A DNA stretch of 64,000 bases. Origin: Actinospica sp035552695 (GTDB lineage: Bacteria; Actinomycetota; Actinomycetes; Streptomycetales; Catenulisporaceae). The position numbers and the translations under genes were made by a program. The notes beneath the pieces are model-generated. The model searched no databases, had not been told where the DNA came from, and was given only the letters and a program-made list of their open reading frames with translations. Each line of letters opens with the position of its first letter. Position 1 is the stretch's first letter. Shown piece after piece: positions 16,844-24,587 of this stretch. The stretch lies in NCBI RefSeq assembly GCF_035552695.1, contig NZ_DASZKT010000116.1, positions 119,326 through 183,325 on the forward strand, written 5' to 3'.

Positions 16844-16922
16844 GACGAAGCGGCGTAACGGTGCAGGTTCGAGTCCTGCCCCCGGCACACCTGCCGGGGT
16901 AGCCCAAGGCAGAGGCGGCGTC
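16844..16922 (+). ncRNA. tRNA-like module A, arms in circularly permuted order
   Basis: Order of arms 5' to 3': T arm GCAGG/CCTGC with loop TTCGAGT (16863-16879), acceptor 3' strand CCCCGGC (16880-16886), linker ACACCT, acceptor 5' strand GCCGGGG (16893-16899, 7 of 7 pairs), then TA, and a D arm with loop sequence AAGGCA containing the GG pair. The anticodon-side stem is weaker: GACG (16844-16847) with CGTC (16919-16922), four pairs, and no uridine follows where position 33 would be. No GCCGGGG complement lies upstream, so it is not an ordinary linear tRNA. It may be a decayed or non-decoding copy. Confidence 0.4.
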
Positions 16923-16983
16923 GCCCCGCAAACTCAGACTCTCGCTCGAGACTCGGTCATCGCCGTCGATCCCCGAATCGAAC

Positions 16984-17091
16984 GGACGCGGACGAGCACG
17001 TGAGTTGCCGGTTCGACTCCGGCCCGCGCCTCTTCACGGCGCGGTAGGCCCAATGGAAGGGCCGCACGTCTGATCAGAATGATCCGCGTTC
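16984..17091 (+). ncRNA. tRNA-like module B, complete cloverleaf in circularly permuted order
   Basis: All helices are found in permuted order. Outer helix GGACGCGG/CCGCGTTC (16984-16991 with 17084-17091, one G-U). Anticodon-type stem ACGTG/CACGT (16998-17002 with 17065-17069). Variable loop AGTT. T arm GCCGG/CCGGC with loop TTCGACT (17007-17023). Acceptor CCGCGCC (17024-17030) with GGCGCGG (17038-17044), 7 of 7. Then TA, and D arm GGCCC/GGGCC with loop AATGGAA. U8, A14, GG18-19, A21, a CU before the anticodon site and the T-loop consensus are all present. The discriminator would be U. The 3' half precedes the 5' half with only CTTCAC between. Function and splicing are unproven. Confidence 0.55.
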
Positions 17092-17176
17092 TTAAAAGTG
17101 TCGGGGTGTGCAATTCGACGGACCCAGGGACCGGGAGCGGCCGCACATGATCCACGCGGCGCCCGGCAAGGGATCA

Positions 17177-17218
17177 GGGTCCCGGCGGATGGACATTCCG
17201 CCGGGACCCGCCCCTTTT
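17177..17218 (+). terminator. Strong intrinsic terminator after the tRNA-like region
   Basis: GGGTCCCGGCGGA (17177-17189) pairs perfectly with TCCGCCGGGACCC (17197-17209), 13 pairs and a 7-base loop, followed by GCCCCTTTT. A T-run terminator is rare in this window and would end the RNA carrying modules A and B before the Clp-like gene. Confidence 0.75.
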
Positions 17219-17230
17219 CCGCATTTGCGA

Positions 17231-17254
17231 GGTACTGTGAGAATTGCCAGTACC
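17231..17254. promoter_or_regulatory. Inverted repeat upstream of the mini-ClpC gene
   Basis: GGTACTG (17231-17237) and CAGTACC (17248-17254) form a perfect 7-base inverted repeat with a 10-base spacer, about 50 bases before the start codon. It does not match the ClgR, HspR or CtsR patterns I know. A single CAGTACC also occurs upstream of the divergent pair at 48.3 kb. Confidence 0.4.
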
Positions 17255-17302
17255 GTGCGATTCCTCGCGAAGGTAAGGGCGGAGAGGACGGGGCGGAAGC
17301 GG

Positions 17303-18640
17303 ATGTTCGAGCGGTTCACCGACTTGGCGCGCCGGGTCGTCGTGCTGGCCCAGGAGGAAGCGCGGCTGCTGAATCACAACTACATCGGGACCGAGCACCT
17401 GCTGCTCGGCCTGCTGCACGAGGACCGGGGACTGGCGCGGCAGGCGCTGACGGAGCTCGACGTGTCGCTGGAAGCCGTGCGCGAGCAGATCATGATGATC
17501 ATCGGCCCCGGCGAACGGGCGCCGTCCGGGCACATCCCGTTCACCCCGCGCGCCAAGAAGGTGCTCGAACTCGCGCTGCGCGAGGCGCTGCAACTCGGCA
17601 CGGACTACATCGGCACGGAGCATCTGCTGCTCGGCCTGATCCGCGAGGGCCAGGGCGTCGCCGCTCAGGTGCTGGCGAAGCTCGGCAAGTCCCTCGACGA
17701 GGTGCGGCAGACCGTCATCACGCTGTACGAGCAGCAGCCGCCGGAAGAGCGCGAACCGCTGCAGGCTCAGGCTTCCGCCTCCGCCGAGCGGGCGCGCGAG
17801 CGCGAGGAGCCGACGGGATTCGAGCCCAGATTCCCGATGCCCGGATTCCTGCAGCGCCGCGGCTTCGCCAGGGGACCGGGCACCCGGCCGCGGGAGTTCG
17901 CCGAGTACTCGCCGATCGCGGCCCCGCGTCCGCCGGTGCGCTCGACGGATCCGGTGGCGGAGCGGGCCGCCGAGACGCGACAGCTGCTCGCGGTGCTGGC
18001 CCGGCGCGAGCGCAACAACGCGCTGCTCGTCGGCCCGAGCGGCTGCGGCAAATCAGCACTCGTACGCGGCCTGACGCAGACTCTCACGGCCAATCGCGGC
18101 CCGGCCTCGCTGGGCAGCGCGCAGGTCGTCGAGCTGGATCTCGCGGCCCTGCGCACCGGCGTCGACCGCATCGTGCGACGCGGCGCCTCGCCGGTCGTGC
18201 TCGTCGAGGACCTGGACATGCTGCTGCGCGCGGACGACCTGTCCGGCGGACGCATCGTCATGGCGCTCGCCAGCCTCGCCGAGTCGGAATCGCCGCTCGT
18301 CGTCACGGCCTCGGCCGAGGGCAGGGACCGGTTCGAGCAGGGCTTCCCGACGCTGGCCGGGCGCTTCGACGCCGTCGAAGTCGGCGAGGCGAGCGCCGCG
18401 CACACCCTCGACGTGCTCGAACTGCTGCGCCCGGGATTGCAGGAATTCCACGGGATCACGATCGACGACTCGGCGCTGGGCGCGGCGATCGAACTCGCGC
18501 CGCATGTGCTCGGCGGACGGGCGCTGCCCGGCGGCGCGGTGGATCTGATCGACACGGCCGCCGCACGACTCGTGGTGCGCGAGGAGCCGGGCGGCGACAC
18601 CCCCGTGTTGGGCGAGGGACAACTGCGCGGCGCCGCCTGA
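17303..18640 (+). CDS. ClpC-like protein with Clp_N repeats and one AAA+ domain, no D2
   Basis: Protein of 445 residues that starts like ClpC (MFERFTDLARRVVVLAQEEARLL). It has two Clp_N repeats (about 1-72 and 78-143, each with IGTEHLLLGL), a variable linker (about 145-215) and a single AAA+ domain with Walker A GPSGCGKS (244-251). The Walker B position reads VVLVED, with Glu-Asp order where ClpC has Asp-Glu. The second ATPase domain with the ClpP-binding loop is absent; full ClpC has over 800 residues. It may act as an adaptor or substrate-binding protein, not as an unfoldase for ClpP. The stop is clean and no AAA+ remnant follows, so this is not a recent truncation. Confidence 0.8.
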   Translation: MFERFTDLARRVVVLAQEEARLLNHNYIGTEHLLLGLLHEDRGLARQALTELDVSLEAVREQIMMIIGPGERAPSGHIPFTPRAKKVLELALREALQLGTDYIGTEHLLLGLIREGQGVAAQVLAKLGKSLDEVRQTVITLYEQQPPEEREPLQAQASASAERAREREEPTGFEPRFPMPGFLQRRGFARGPGTRPREFAEYSPIAAPRPPVRSTDPVAERAAETRQLLAVLARRERNNALLVGPSGCGKSALVRGLTQTLTANRGPASLGSAQVVELDLAALRTGVDRIVRRGASPVVLVEDLDMLLRADDLSGGRIVMALASLAESESPLVVTASAEGRDRFEQGFPTLAGRFDAVEVGEASAAHTLDVLELLRPGLQEFHGITIDDSALGAAIELAPHVLGGRALPGGAVDLIDTAAARLVVREEPGGDTPVLGEGQLRGAA

Positions 18641-18724
18641 CGATTTCACGGAGTGGACACCCCGCCACGCTTGGACATACTGTGGCCGCCGCACCCCGCT
18701 CCGTCCCAAAGGAGGCACGGCACC

Positions 18725-19396
18725 TTGGCGGTCACCGACGAGGCCATCGAGAAGATCAAGGGCATGATCGTGTCCGGGGCTCTGCAGCCCGGCCAGCGCC
18801 TCCCCAAGGAAGCCGATCTCGCCACGGACCTCGGCCTGTCCCGCAACTCGCTGCGCGAGGCGGTCAAGGCGCTGTCGCTGATGAACATCCTGGACGTGCG
18901 GCAGGGCGACGGGACGTACGTGACCAGTCTCGAATCCCCGCTGCTGCTCGAGGCGCTGAGCTTCATCGTGGACTTCCACCGCGACGACCAGGTGCTGGAG
19001 TTCCTCGCCGTGCGCCGGATCCTGGAGCCCGCGGCCGCCGCGCTGGCCGCGCGCACCGCCACGCCCGAGCAGCTGGCCGAACTGCGCGTCGTGCTGGACT
19101 CGGCCAAGCCCGCGGACGGCATCGACAAGCTCATCGCGGCGGACGTGGAGTTCCACCGCCGAATCACCTTCGCCACCGGCAACCGGATCCTGTGCTCCCT
19201 GCTGGAGGGCCTGTCCACGCCGACGATGCGCGCCCGCGTGTGGCGCGGCCTGACCGAGCCCGCCGCGCTCGAGCGCACCCTCGCCGAGCACGCCGCGATC
19301 CTCGAGGCGCTCGAGGCCGGCGACGCCGAGGCGGCCCGCGCGTGGTCCACCGTGCACATCGCCAACGTGGAGCGCTGGCTGGCGTCCGTGCTCTGA
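18725..19396 (+). CDS. FadR/GntR-family regulator (FCD domain)
   Basis: Regulator of 223 residues: winged helix (LPKEADLATDLGLSRNSLREAVKALSLMNILDVRQGDGTYV, read in parts) then an FCD ligand domain with the metal-type histidines in DVEFHRRI and in the final helices (EHAAIL, TVHIANV). The start is TTG 18725, ten bases after GGAGG; no ATG fits. The target is unknown; the next gene downstream is a secreted phosphatase-like gene and the previous one is Clp-like, neither an obvious metabolic partner. Confidence 0.85.
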   Translation: MAVTDEAIEKIKGMIVSGALQPGQRLPKEADLATDLGLSRNSLREAVKALSLMNILDVRQGDGTYVTSLESPLLLEALSFIVDFHRDDQVLEFLAVRRILEPAAAALAARTATPEQLAELRVVLDSAKPADGIDKLIAADVEFHRRITFATGNRILCSLLEGLSTPTMRARVWRGLTEPAALERTLAEHAAILEALEAGDAEAARAWSTVHIANVERWLASVL

Positions 19397-19539
19397 AAAC
19401 TGTCGGTTCCATCTCAGACTTCTGCAAGCCGTCTCCCGGTCTCCCGCCGTCCACCTCCGTGTTCCACCGAGGTAGTGCGCGAATGTAAGCATCGGTTGTT
19501 CGCCGGACCCGCCGACGGACAGTCGAAGGAGACGTACGA

Positions 19540-21106
19540 GTGGAAGCGATATCCCGTCGTTCGCTGCTGCGCGGGGCCACGGCCAGCGGACTCATCCTCG
19601 CAGCCGGACCGACCATCTGGCTGCAGCCGGCCGTCGCCGGCACCGTGAATCCGGAGCAGCTGCACCTCCAGTTCGGGCAGGACGCCGCCACCGAGATGAC
19701 CGCCTCCTGGGCCACCGCGGGTTCGGTCAGCCGTCCGCGACTGCGCCTCGGCACCCCGTCCGGCGGCTTCGGGCGCACGATCGGGGCCGAGACCCGCACG
19801 TACACCGACGGCCTGAACCGCCGAGACGATCACGCACCACGCCCGGATCAGCGGCCTGCGTCCGGACACCCACTACGTCTACGAGGTCACACACGACGGC
19901 GCGACCCCGGTGCAGGGCACGTTCCGCACCGCGCCGGTCGGCCGACGGGCCTTCCGCTTCACCAGCTTCGGCGACCTCGGGTCCGGCAACCCGGTCTGGT
20001 CGAAGTCCTCAGTCAACGGCGTCACCGCCGTGCATCAGGTCGAGCAGTTCGAGCCCGTCGTGCACCTGATGAACGGCGACCTGTCGTACGCGAACGTCAA
20101 CCAGGCGAACCAGCCCGGCTGCTGGGCCGACTTCATGAACAACACGCAGGTCTCCTCCGCGAGCCGGCCGTGGATGCCCGCGCTCGGCAACCACGAGATC
20201 GAGATCGGCAACGGCGACCTCGGCTACAGCTCCTACCTGACCCGGTACACGCTGCCGGACAATGAGACCAAGTACCCGAACAACTGGTACAAGTTCCAGG
20301 TCGGCTCAGTGCTGTTCGTCTCGCTGGACAACAACGAGGTCGTCTACCAGAACTCGGGCGCTTACGACGCCACGACCGGCCAGGTCATCTACAACCGCGG
20401 CTACAGCAACGGCGCGCAGACGGCGTGGCTGGAGCGCACCCTGGCCGGCGCGCGCTGCGACGACTCGGTCGACTGGATCATCGCGTACATGCACCAGCCG
20501 GCGATGTCCTCGTCCGCCGGCGGTTCCGGCGGGGACCTGGGCATTCGTCAGCAGTTCATGGACCTGTTCTACCAGTACGGCGTGGACCTGGTGCTGGCCG
20601 GACACGACCACGACTATGAGCGCACGTACGCCGTGCGCGGCACCGACTCGGGCACGTACCTGCGCCCGGCCGTCGTCTCGACCGACACGAACGTCGTGGA
20701 CACCTCGAAGGGCCTCGTGCAACTCGTCCTCGGCGGTGGCGGCACCTCGTCGCACGACGACGTGTACGGCGCCCCGGACCCGAACGCGGGCGGCGTGCCG
20801 ATCGCGCAGATCTACACCGAGTACGAGGCCTACAAGGTGGCCGCGAACGAGACCGAGGACGCCACTTGGTCCGCGGTCCGCGACCCGAACACCACGTTCC
20901 CGTGGGGCATCGCGGTATTCGACGTCGACCCCGGCGCGCACCCGGGGGATCAGACCTCGATCACCATGACCTATTACCACACCCCGGCGGCGACCTCGGC
21001 GAACCCGTACCCGGCGCCGATCGCCTACGACAGCTTCAAGGCCGTCCGCCCGCGCCGCGACGGCTGGCTGAGCGACGCGTCGAAGAAGGTGGCTGTCGCG
21101 CACTAG
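19540..21106 (+). pseudogene. Secreted purple-acid-phosphatase-like metallophosphoesterase with +1 frameshift
   Basis: The N-terminal part (from GTG 19540, behind GAAGGAG) has a Tat signal SRRSLLRG and the fibronectin-like PAP N-domain; the frame then breaks at about 19819, where one extra C in AACCGCCGAG shifts the reading. The remainder, to 21106, continues the same protein in the next frame with the metallophosphatase motifs GDLG, NGDLSYAN, GNHE and GHDHDYERTY. All catalytic motifs survive, so it is either a very recent mutation, a sequencing error or a phase-variable gene. Intact, the product would be an exported phosphatase of about 520 residues. Confidence 0.8.
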
Positions 21107-21133
21107 GCGGCGTCCGTGGGGAAGAATGCGCAC

Positions 21134-21676
21134 ATGGCGAACGAGGAGAGCAACGAAGCCCACGAGCCGGCCGTCGGCACCAGCGCTCTACTGCTTCAGC
21201 TGCCGGACGTGGCTCCGCACCTGAAGCCGTGGATCGACTGGTGGCCGCACGACGGGTTCACGACTCACGTCACCATCCTCGTGCCGTTCTTGCCGGACTC
21301 CGAGATCGACGAGGGCGTTCTCGGCGAACTGCGGACGCTGTTCGCCGGCTTCGCGGCCTTCGACGTCACCTTCGCGAAGGCCGCGCGCTTCCCCACGGTG
21401 CTCTACCTGGCGCCGGAGCCGGAGCAGCCGTTCCGGGACATGACCGCCGCGGTGTACGAGCGCTGGCCGCAGTGCCCGCCGTACGCGGGCAAGTATCCGG
21501 ACGCGACGCCGCATGCGAGCGTCGTGTACGACCGGACCGAAGCCGAGTACGAGGACGTGGCGCGGGAACTCGGGACCCGGCTCCCGCTGCGTACGCGGGC
21601 GGCTGCCGTCGACCTGCTGATCTACGACGGCAGCCGCTGGAACGTGCGGGAGAGCTTCCCGCTCTCCGAACTCTGA
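21134..21676 (+). CDS. 2'-5' RNA ligase-like 2H phosphoesterase
   Basis: Protein of 180 residues with the two His-x-Thr/Ser motifs of the 2H superfamily: THVTILVPF (about residue 46) and PHASVVY (about 132). Such proteins ligate or hydrolyse 2'-5' or cyclic RNA ends, or act as cyclic phosphodiesterases. ATG 21134 has GGGGAAG nine bases upstream and is preferred over GTG 21116, which would place that site inside the gene. It ends just before the convergent DUF885 gene. Confidence 0.8.
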   Translation: MANEESNEAHEPAVGTSALLLQLPDVAPHLKPWIDWWPHDGFTTHVTILVPFLPDSEIDEGVLGELRTLFAGFAAFDVTFAKAARFPTVLYLAPEPEQPFRDMTAAVYERWPQCPPYAGKYPDATPHASVVYDRTEAEYEDVARELGTRLPLRTRAAAVDLLIYDGSRWNVRESFPLSEL

Positions 21677-21693
21677 CTCGGAGGGTCTTGGAC

Positions 21694-23352
21694 TCAGAGG
21701 GTCTTGAGGACTTCCTGCAGCGGGTCGAGCCCGAGCGAGCCGAGCGCGAGCGCCCGGCTGTGGAACTCCTTCAGGCTGAACGCGTCGCCCTTGCGCGCCT
21801 TGGCTTCGGCGCGGGCCTCCAGCCAGATCTTCTCGCCGAGCTTGTAGGACGGCGCCTGGCCGGGCCAGCCGAGGTAGCGGTTGAGCTCGAAGCGCAGGTT
21901 CGCGTCCTCCATGCGGGAGTGCGCGCGCAGGAACTCCCAGGCCAGCTCGGAGTTCCACGTCTCGCCTTCGCGCCAGCCCGCGCCGCGCGGCACCTCCAGT
22001 CGCAGGTGCACGCCGAGGTCGACGACCACGCGGGCCGCGCGCAGCATCTGCCCGTCCAGCATGCCCATGTGTGCGCCCGGGTCCTCGAGGTATCCGAGTT
22101 CTTCCATCAGCCGCTCGGAGTAGAGCGCCCAGCCCTCGCCGTGGCCGGAGACCCAGCACAGCAGGCGCTGCCAGCGGTTGAGCGAGTCCTGATTCGCGAC
22201 GGCCGCGGAGATCTGCAGGTGGTGGCCGGGGACGCCCTCGTGGTAGACGGTGGTGACCTCCTGCCAGGTGGAGAACTCGTCGATGCCCTCCGGAACCGAC
22301 CACCACATCCGGCCGGGGCGCGACCAGTCCTCGCTCGGGCCGGAGTAGTACACGCCGCCGTCGCCGGTCGGGGCGAGGCGGGCCTCGATGCGCCGGGCGG
22401 GCTCGGGGATGTCGAAGTGCACGCCGTGCATCTCCGCGATGGTCCGGTCCGCGAGATCCTGCATCCACTCCCGGAAGTTCTCCCGGCCGGCGATGCGCCG
22501 CTTCGGGTCGTTGTCGAGCAGCTCCATCGCCTCGTCGGCGGACGCGCCCGGCTTGATGAGCCCGGCCACGCGCCTCTGCTCGGCGGCGAGCCGGTGCACT
22601 TCGGACCATCCGTAGGCGTACGCCTCGTCCAGGTCCAGCGCGGCGCCCAGGAAATCCCGGGAGGCCCGCGCGTAGCGCTCACGGCCCACCGCGTCCTCGG
22701 CCACGGCCAGCGGGAGCAGTTCGCGGGTGAGGAACCCGGCAGCCTCGGCGGTGGCCTGCTCGGCGGCCCGCGCGGCCCCGTCGAGCTCGTCCTTGAGCGC
22801 ACCCGAGGCGTCGAGGGTGCTCACGAGGCCCGCGTAGACGCCCGCGCCGGGCTTCGTCCAGCTCGCGAACTGCTTGGCCACTTCGACGACCTGCCGTCGC
22901 GCCGGGCGCCGACCGGCCCGCGCCGAGTCCAGCAGCGTCTGCCCGAGCTCCCGGTACGCGCGCGGCACCGCGGCCATCCGGCGGGCGATGTTGCGCTGCG
23001 CCTCCTCGCCCTCGGTGGCCATCAGGTCGAAGGACCCGCGCACTTCGTGGAATCCGCTGGCGATCACGTTGAGCGCGGACGTGTCGTCCCCCGCTTCGTG
23101 CGTCTCCACGGCCAGGCCGAGGCGCTCGACCATGGCCAGCCGGGCGACGCGCTCGGCGTCGGTCTGCGGGGTCAGGGCGTCGACGGCGGCGAGGGTCGCG
23201 CGGTCGAGTTCGGAGCGCTGGTCGAAGCCGTCCGTGGTCAGGTCGGGCAGTTCGTCGTCATGCCCGGCGATTCCCGCGTAGGTGGCGAGGATCGAGTTGA
23301 GGGCCGCCGCCCGCTCGACGTAGTCCTCGGCGATCTGGTTGAGGGTGCTCAT
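21694..23352 (-). CDS. DUF885-family putative zinc metallopeptidase
   Basis: Protein of 552 residues, no signal peptide. The hallmark HEGVPGHHLQ at about residues 371-380 is the expected HExxxGHH zinc site, and GHGEGWALYSERLMEELG follows. The C-terminal NRYLGWPGQAPSYKLGEK is also family-typical (catalytic-site region of DUF885 carboxypeptidase-like proteins). Substrate unknown; cytoplasmic peptide turnover is the likely role. It starts at ATG 23352. Confidence 0.85.
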   Translation of the reverse strand: MSTLNQIAEDYVERAAALNSILATYAGIAGHDDELPDLTTDGFDQRSELDRATLAAVDALTPQTDAERVARLAMVERLGLAVETHEAGDDTSALNVIASGFHEVRGSFDLMATEGEEAQRNIARRMAAVPRAYRELGQTLLDSARAGRRPARRQVVEVAKQFASWTKPGAGVYAGLVSTLDASGALKDELDGAARAAEQATAEAAGFLTRELLPLAVAEDAVGRERYARASRDFLGAALDLDEAYAYGWSEVHRLAAEQRRVAGLIKPGASADEAMELLDNDPKRRIAGRENFREWMQDLADRTIAEMHGVHFDIPEPARRIEARLAPTGDGGVYYSGPSEDWSRPGRMWWSVPEGIDEFSTWQEVTTVYHEGVPGHHLQISAAVANQDSLNRWQRLLCWVSGHGEGWALYSERLMEELGYLEDPGAHMGMLDGQMLRAARVVVDLGVHLRLEVPRGAGWREGETWNSELAWEFLRAHSRMEDANLRFELNRYLGWPGQAPSYKLGEKIWLEARAEAKARKGDAFSLKEFHSRALALGSLGLDPLQEVLKTL

Positions 23353-23401
23353 GGTGTGAGACCCTAACCCGTCGTCCGGCCCCGCGGCGCGCCGTTTTCA
23401 C

Positions 23402-23917
23402 TTAGTTTTCGGGCTCGTCGCACTCTTCGTCGGTGCGGGCGTCGATCCCCTCCGGCAGGTCGATGACCGGCACCGGCTCGAGGCCCAGCTTCTGCGCCAT
23501 CATCGTCAGCAGCCGGTCCTGGGCGATGAGGTGCGCCTGCAGTTGGGCGTTCTCGTGCAGCAGCACGCTGACGTCGTGGTAGGTGGCCTCGGCGCGCTTG
23601 TCCGCCGCGCCCGCCTGCACGTTCTGGCCGACCATGATGATCGACAGCAGGACCAGTTGCAGGAAGGTCTGCGCGATCCAGGCGATCAGTGTGCCCGTGC
23701 CGCCGCGGATGGCGGCCGGCAGGCTGAACAGGTCCATGATGCCGAAGGCGTAGGCGCACCACATCGAGCCGACGATCTTGGTGATCCAGATGGCCAGCCA
23801 GGTGTTGACGCGGGCCGCCGCGGTCCCGGTGTCGTGCTGGTCGGCCACCTTGACCGGGCCGGCCGCCGTGCGTGCGTGCACGTGTGGGTGTGGAATGTGC
23901 TCGTAGAGGCTGGTCAT
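23402..23917 (-). CDS. Membrane protein, DUF1003-like
   Basis: Protein of 171 residues: His-rich N-terminus (IPHPHVHARTAA), two membrane segments (LAIWITKIVGSMWCAYAFGIMDLFSL and LIAWIAQTFLQLVLLSIIMVG), then a coiled-coil-like helix (about 100-140) and an acidic tail. The layout resembles DUF1003 proteins, but I am not certain of the family. It lies on the same strand as the DUF885 gene, 49 bases upstream of it, and could share its transcript. Confidence 0.55.
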   Translation of the reverse strand: MTSLYEHIPHPHVHARTAAGPVKVADQHDTGTAAARVNTWLAIWITKIVGSMWCAYAFGIMDLFSLPAAIRGGTGTLIAWIAQTFLQLVLLSIIMVGQNVQAGAADKRAEATYHDVSVLLHENAQLQAHLIAQDRLLTMMAQKLGLEPVPVIDLPEGIDARTDEECDEPEN

Positions 23918-24026
23918 GGGTTTATCGGGTCCCTCCGCTCGGGGCCGCCGTACGCCGGCGGCCGTCGTTGGCGCGCGAGTCTATCCCCGAGCGCACGGTG
24001 GCCGACTCCGCTGTGCGGCAAGATGG

Positions 24027-24491
24027 ATGATTGTGACCGCATCGAAGCTTCCGCTGCTCATCCTCAACGGCCCCAACCTCAACCTGCTCGGCACCCGCGA
24101 GCCGGAGATCTACGGCCGTGACACGCTCGCCGACGTCGAGGCCCTGTGCGTGAAGACCGCCGCCGAGTACGGCCGCACCGCGGTCTTCCGGCAGAGCAAC
24201 CACGAGGGCGTGCTCATCGACTGGATCCAGGAGGCGCGCACCAAGCACGATGGTGTGATCATCAATCCGGCCGGCTACTCGCACACCTCGGTCGCCCTGC
24301 ACGATGCGCTGGCCGCCCTCGACGGCAAGCCGATCGTCGAGGTGCACATCTCCAACATCCACAAGCGCGAGCCGTTCCGCCACCACTCATACGTCTCGTC
24401 CGTGGCCGACGGCGTGATCGCCGGGTGCGGCGTGCAGGGGTACGCGTTGGCCATCGCGCGGGTGTGCCACCTGCTCGGGTCACCCGGCTGA
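24027..24491 (+). CDS. aroQ: Type II 3-dehydroquinate dehydratase
   Basis: Protein of 154 residues catalysing the third step of the shikimate pathway. Type II landmarks: LLILNGPNLNLLGTREPEIYG (catalytic Arg/Tyr lid; read in parts), QSNHEGVLIDWIQEA, NPAGYSHTSVALHDAL and EVHISNIHKREPFRHHSYVS with the catalytic His. No other aro gene is adjacent. ATG 24027 or GTG 24033 may be the start; neither has a strong ribosome site. Confidence 0.93.
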   Translation: MIVTASKLPLLILNGPNLNLLGTREPEIYGRDTLADVEALCVKTAAEYGRTAVFRQSNHEGVLIDWIQEARTKHDGVIINPAGYSHTSVALHDALAALDGKPIVEVHISNIHKREPFRHHSYVSSVADGVIAGCGVQGYALAIARVCHLLGSPG

Positions 24492-24546
24492 GCGACACGG
24501 ATTTGACGGACCCTCAGGTTGGTCTGGCACACTGTCTCCCATCTTA

Positions 24547-24563
24547 TTGAAAACGACTTTCAA
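24547..24563. promoter_or_regulatory. Zur/Fur-like box before the CooC-like ATPase
   Basis: TTGAAAACGACTTTCAA has TTGAAA/TTTCAA arms around five bases. It resembles actinobacterial Zur boxes (TGAAAA...TTTTCA). It begins just after a possible -10 and ends 24 bases before the GTG start, a repressor position. Zinc control of the following gene is an inference. Confidence 0.5.
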
Positions 24564-24587
24564 AGTCTGGGAGCTGAGGGCGGCATC

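Noticed and set aside
16893..17030. One linear tRNA with a long insertion in the anticodon arm
   Set aside because: GCGTC/GACGC can pair, but the acceptor strands GCCGGGG and CCGCGCC match at only 5 of 7 positions, much worse than the permuted folds.
16844..17091. Two ordinary tandem tRNA genes
   Set aside because: The 3' acceptor strands find no complement upstream; their only perfect partners lie just downstream, so an ordinary linear order does not fold.
19440..19475. PHO box before the frameshifted phosphatase
   Set aside because: GTCCACC and GTTCCACC words occur, but the spacing is 12 and the core GTTCA is absent.
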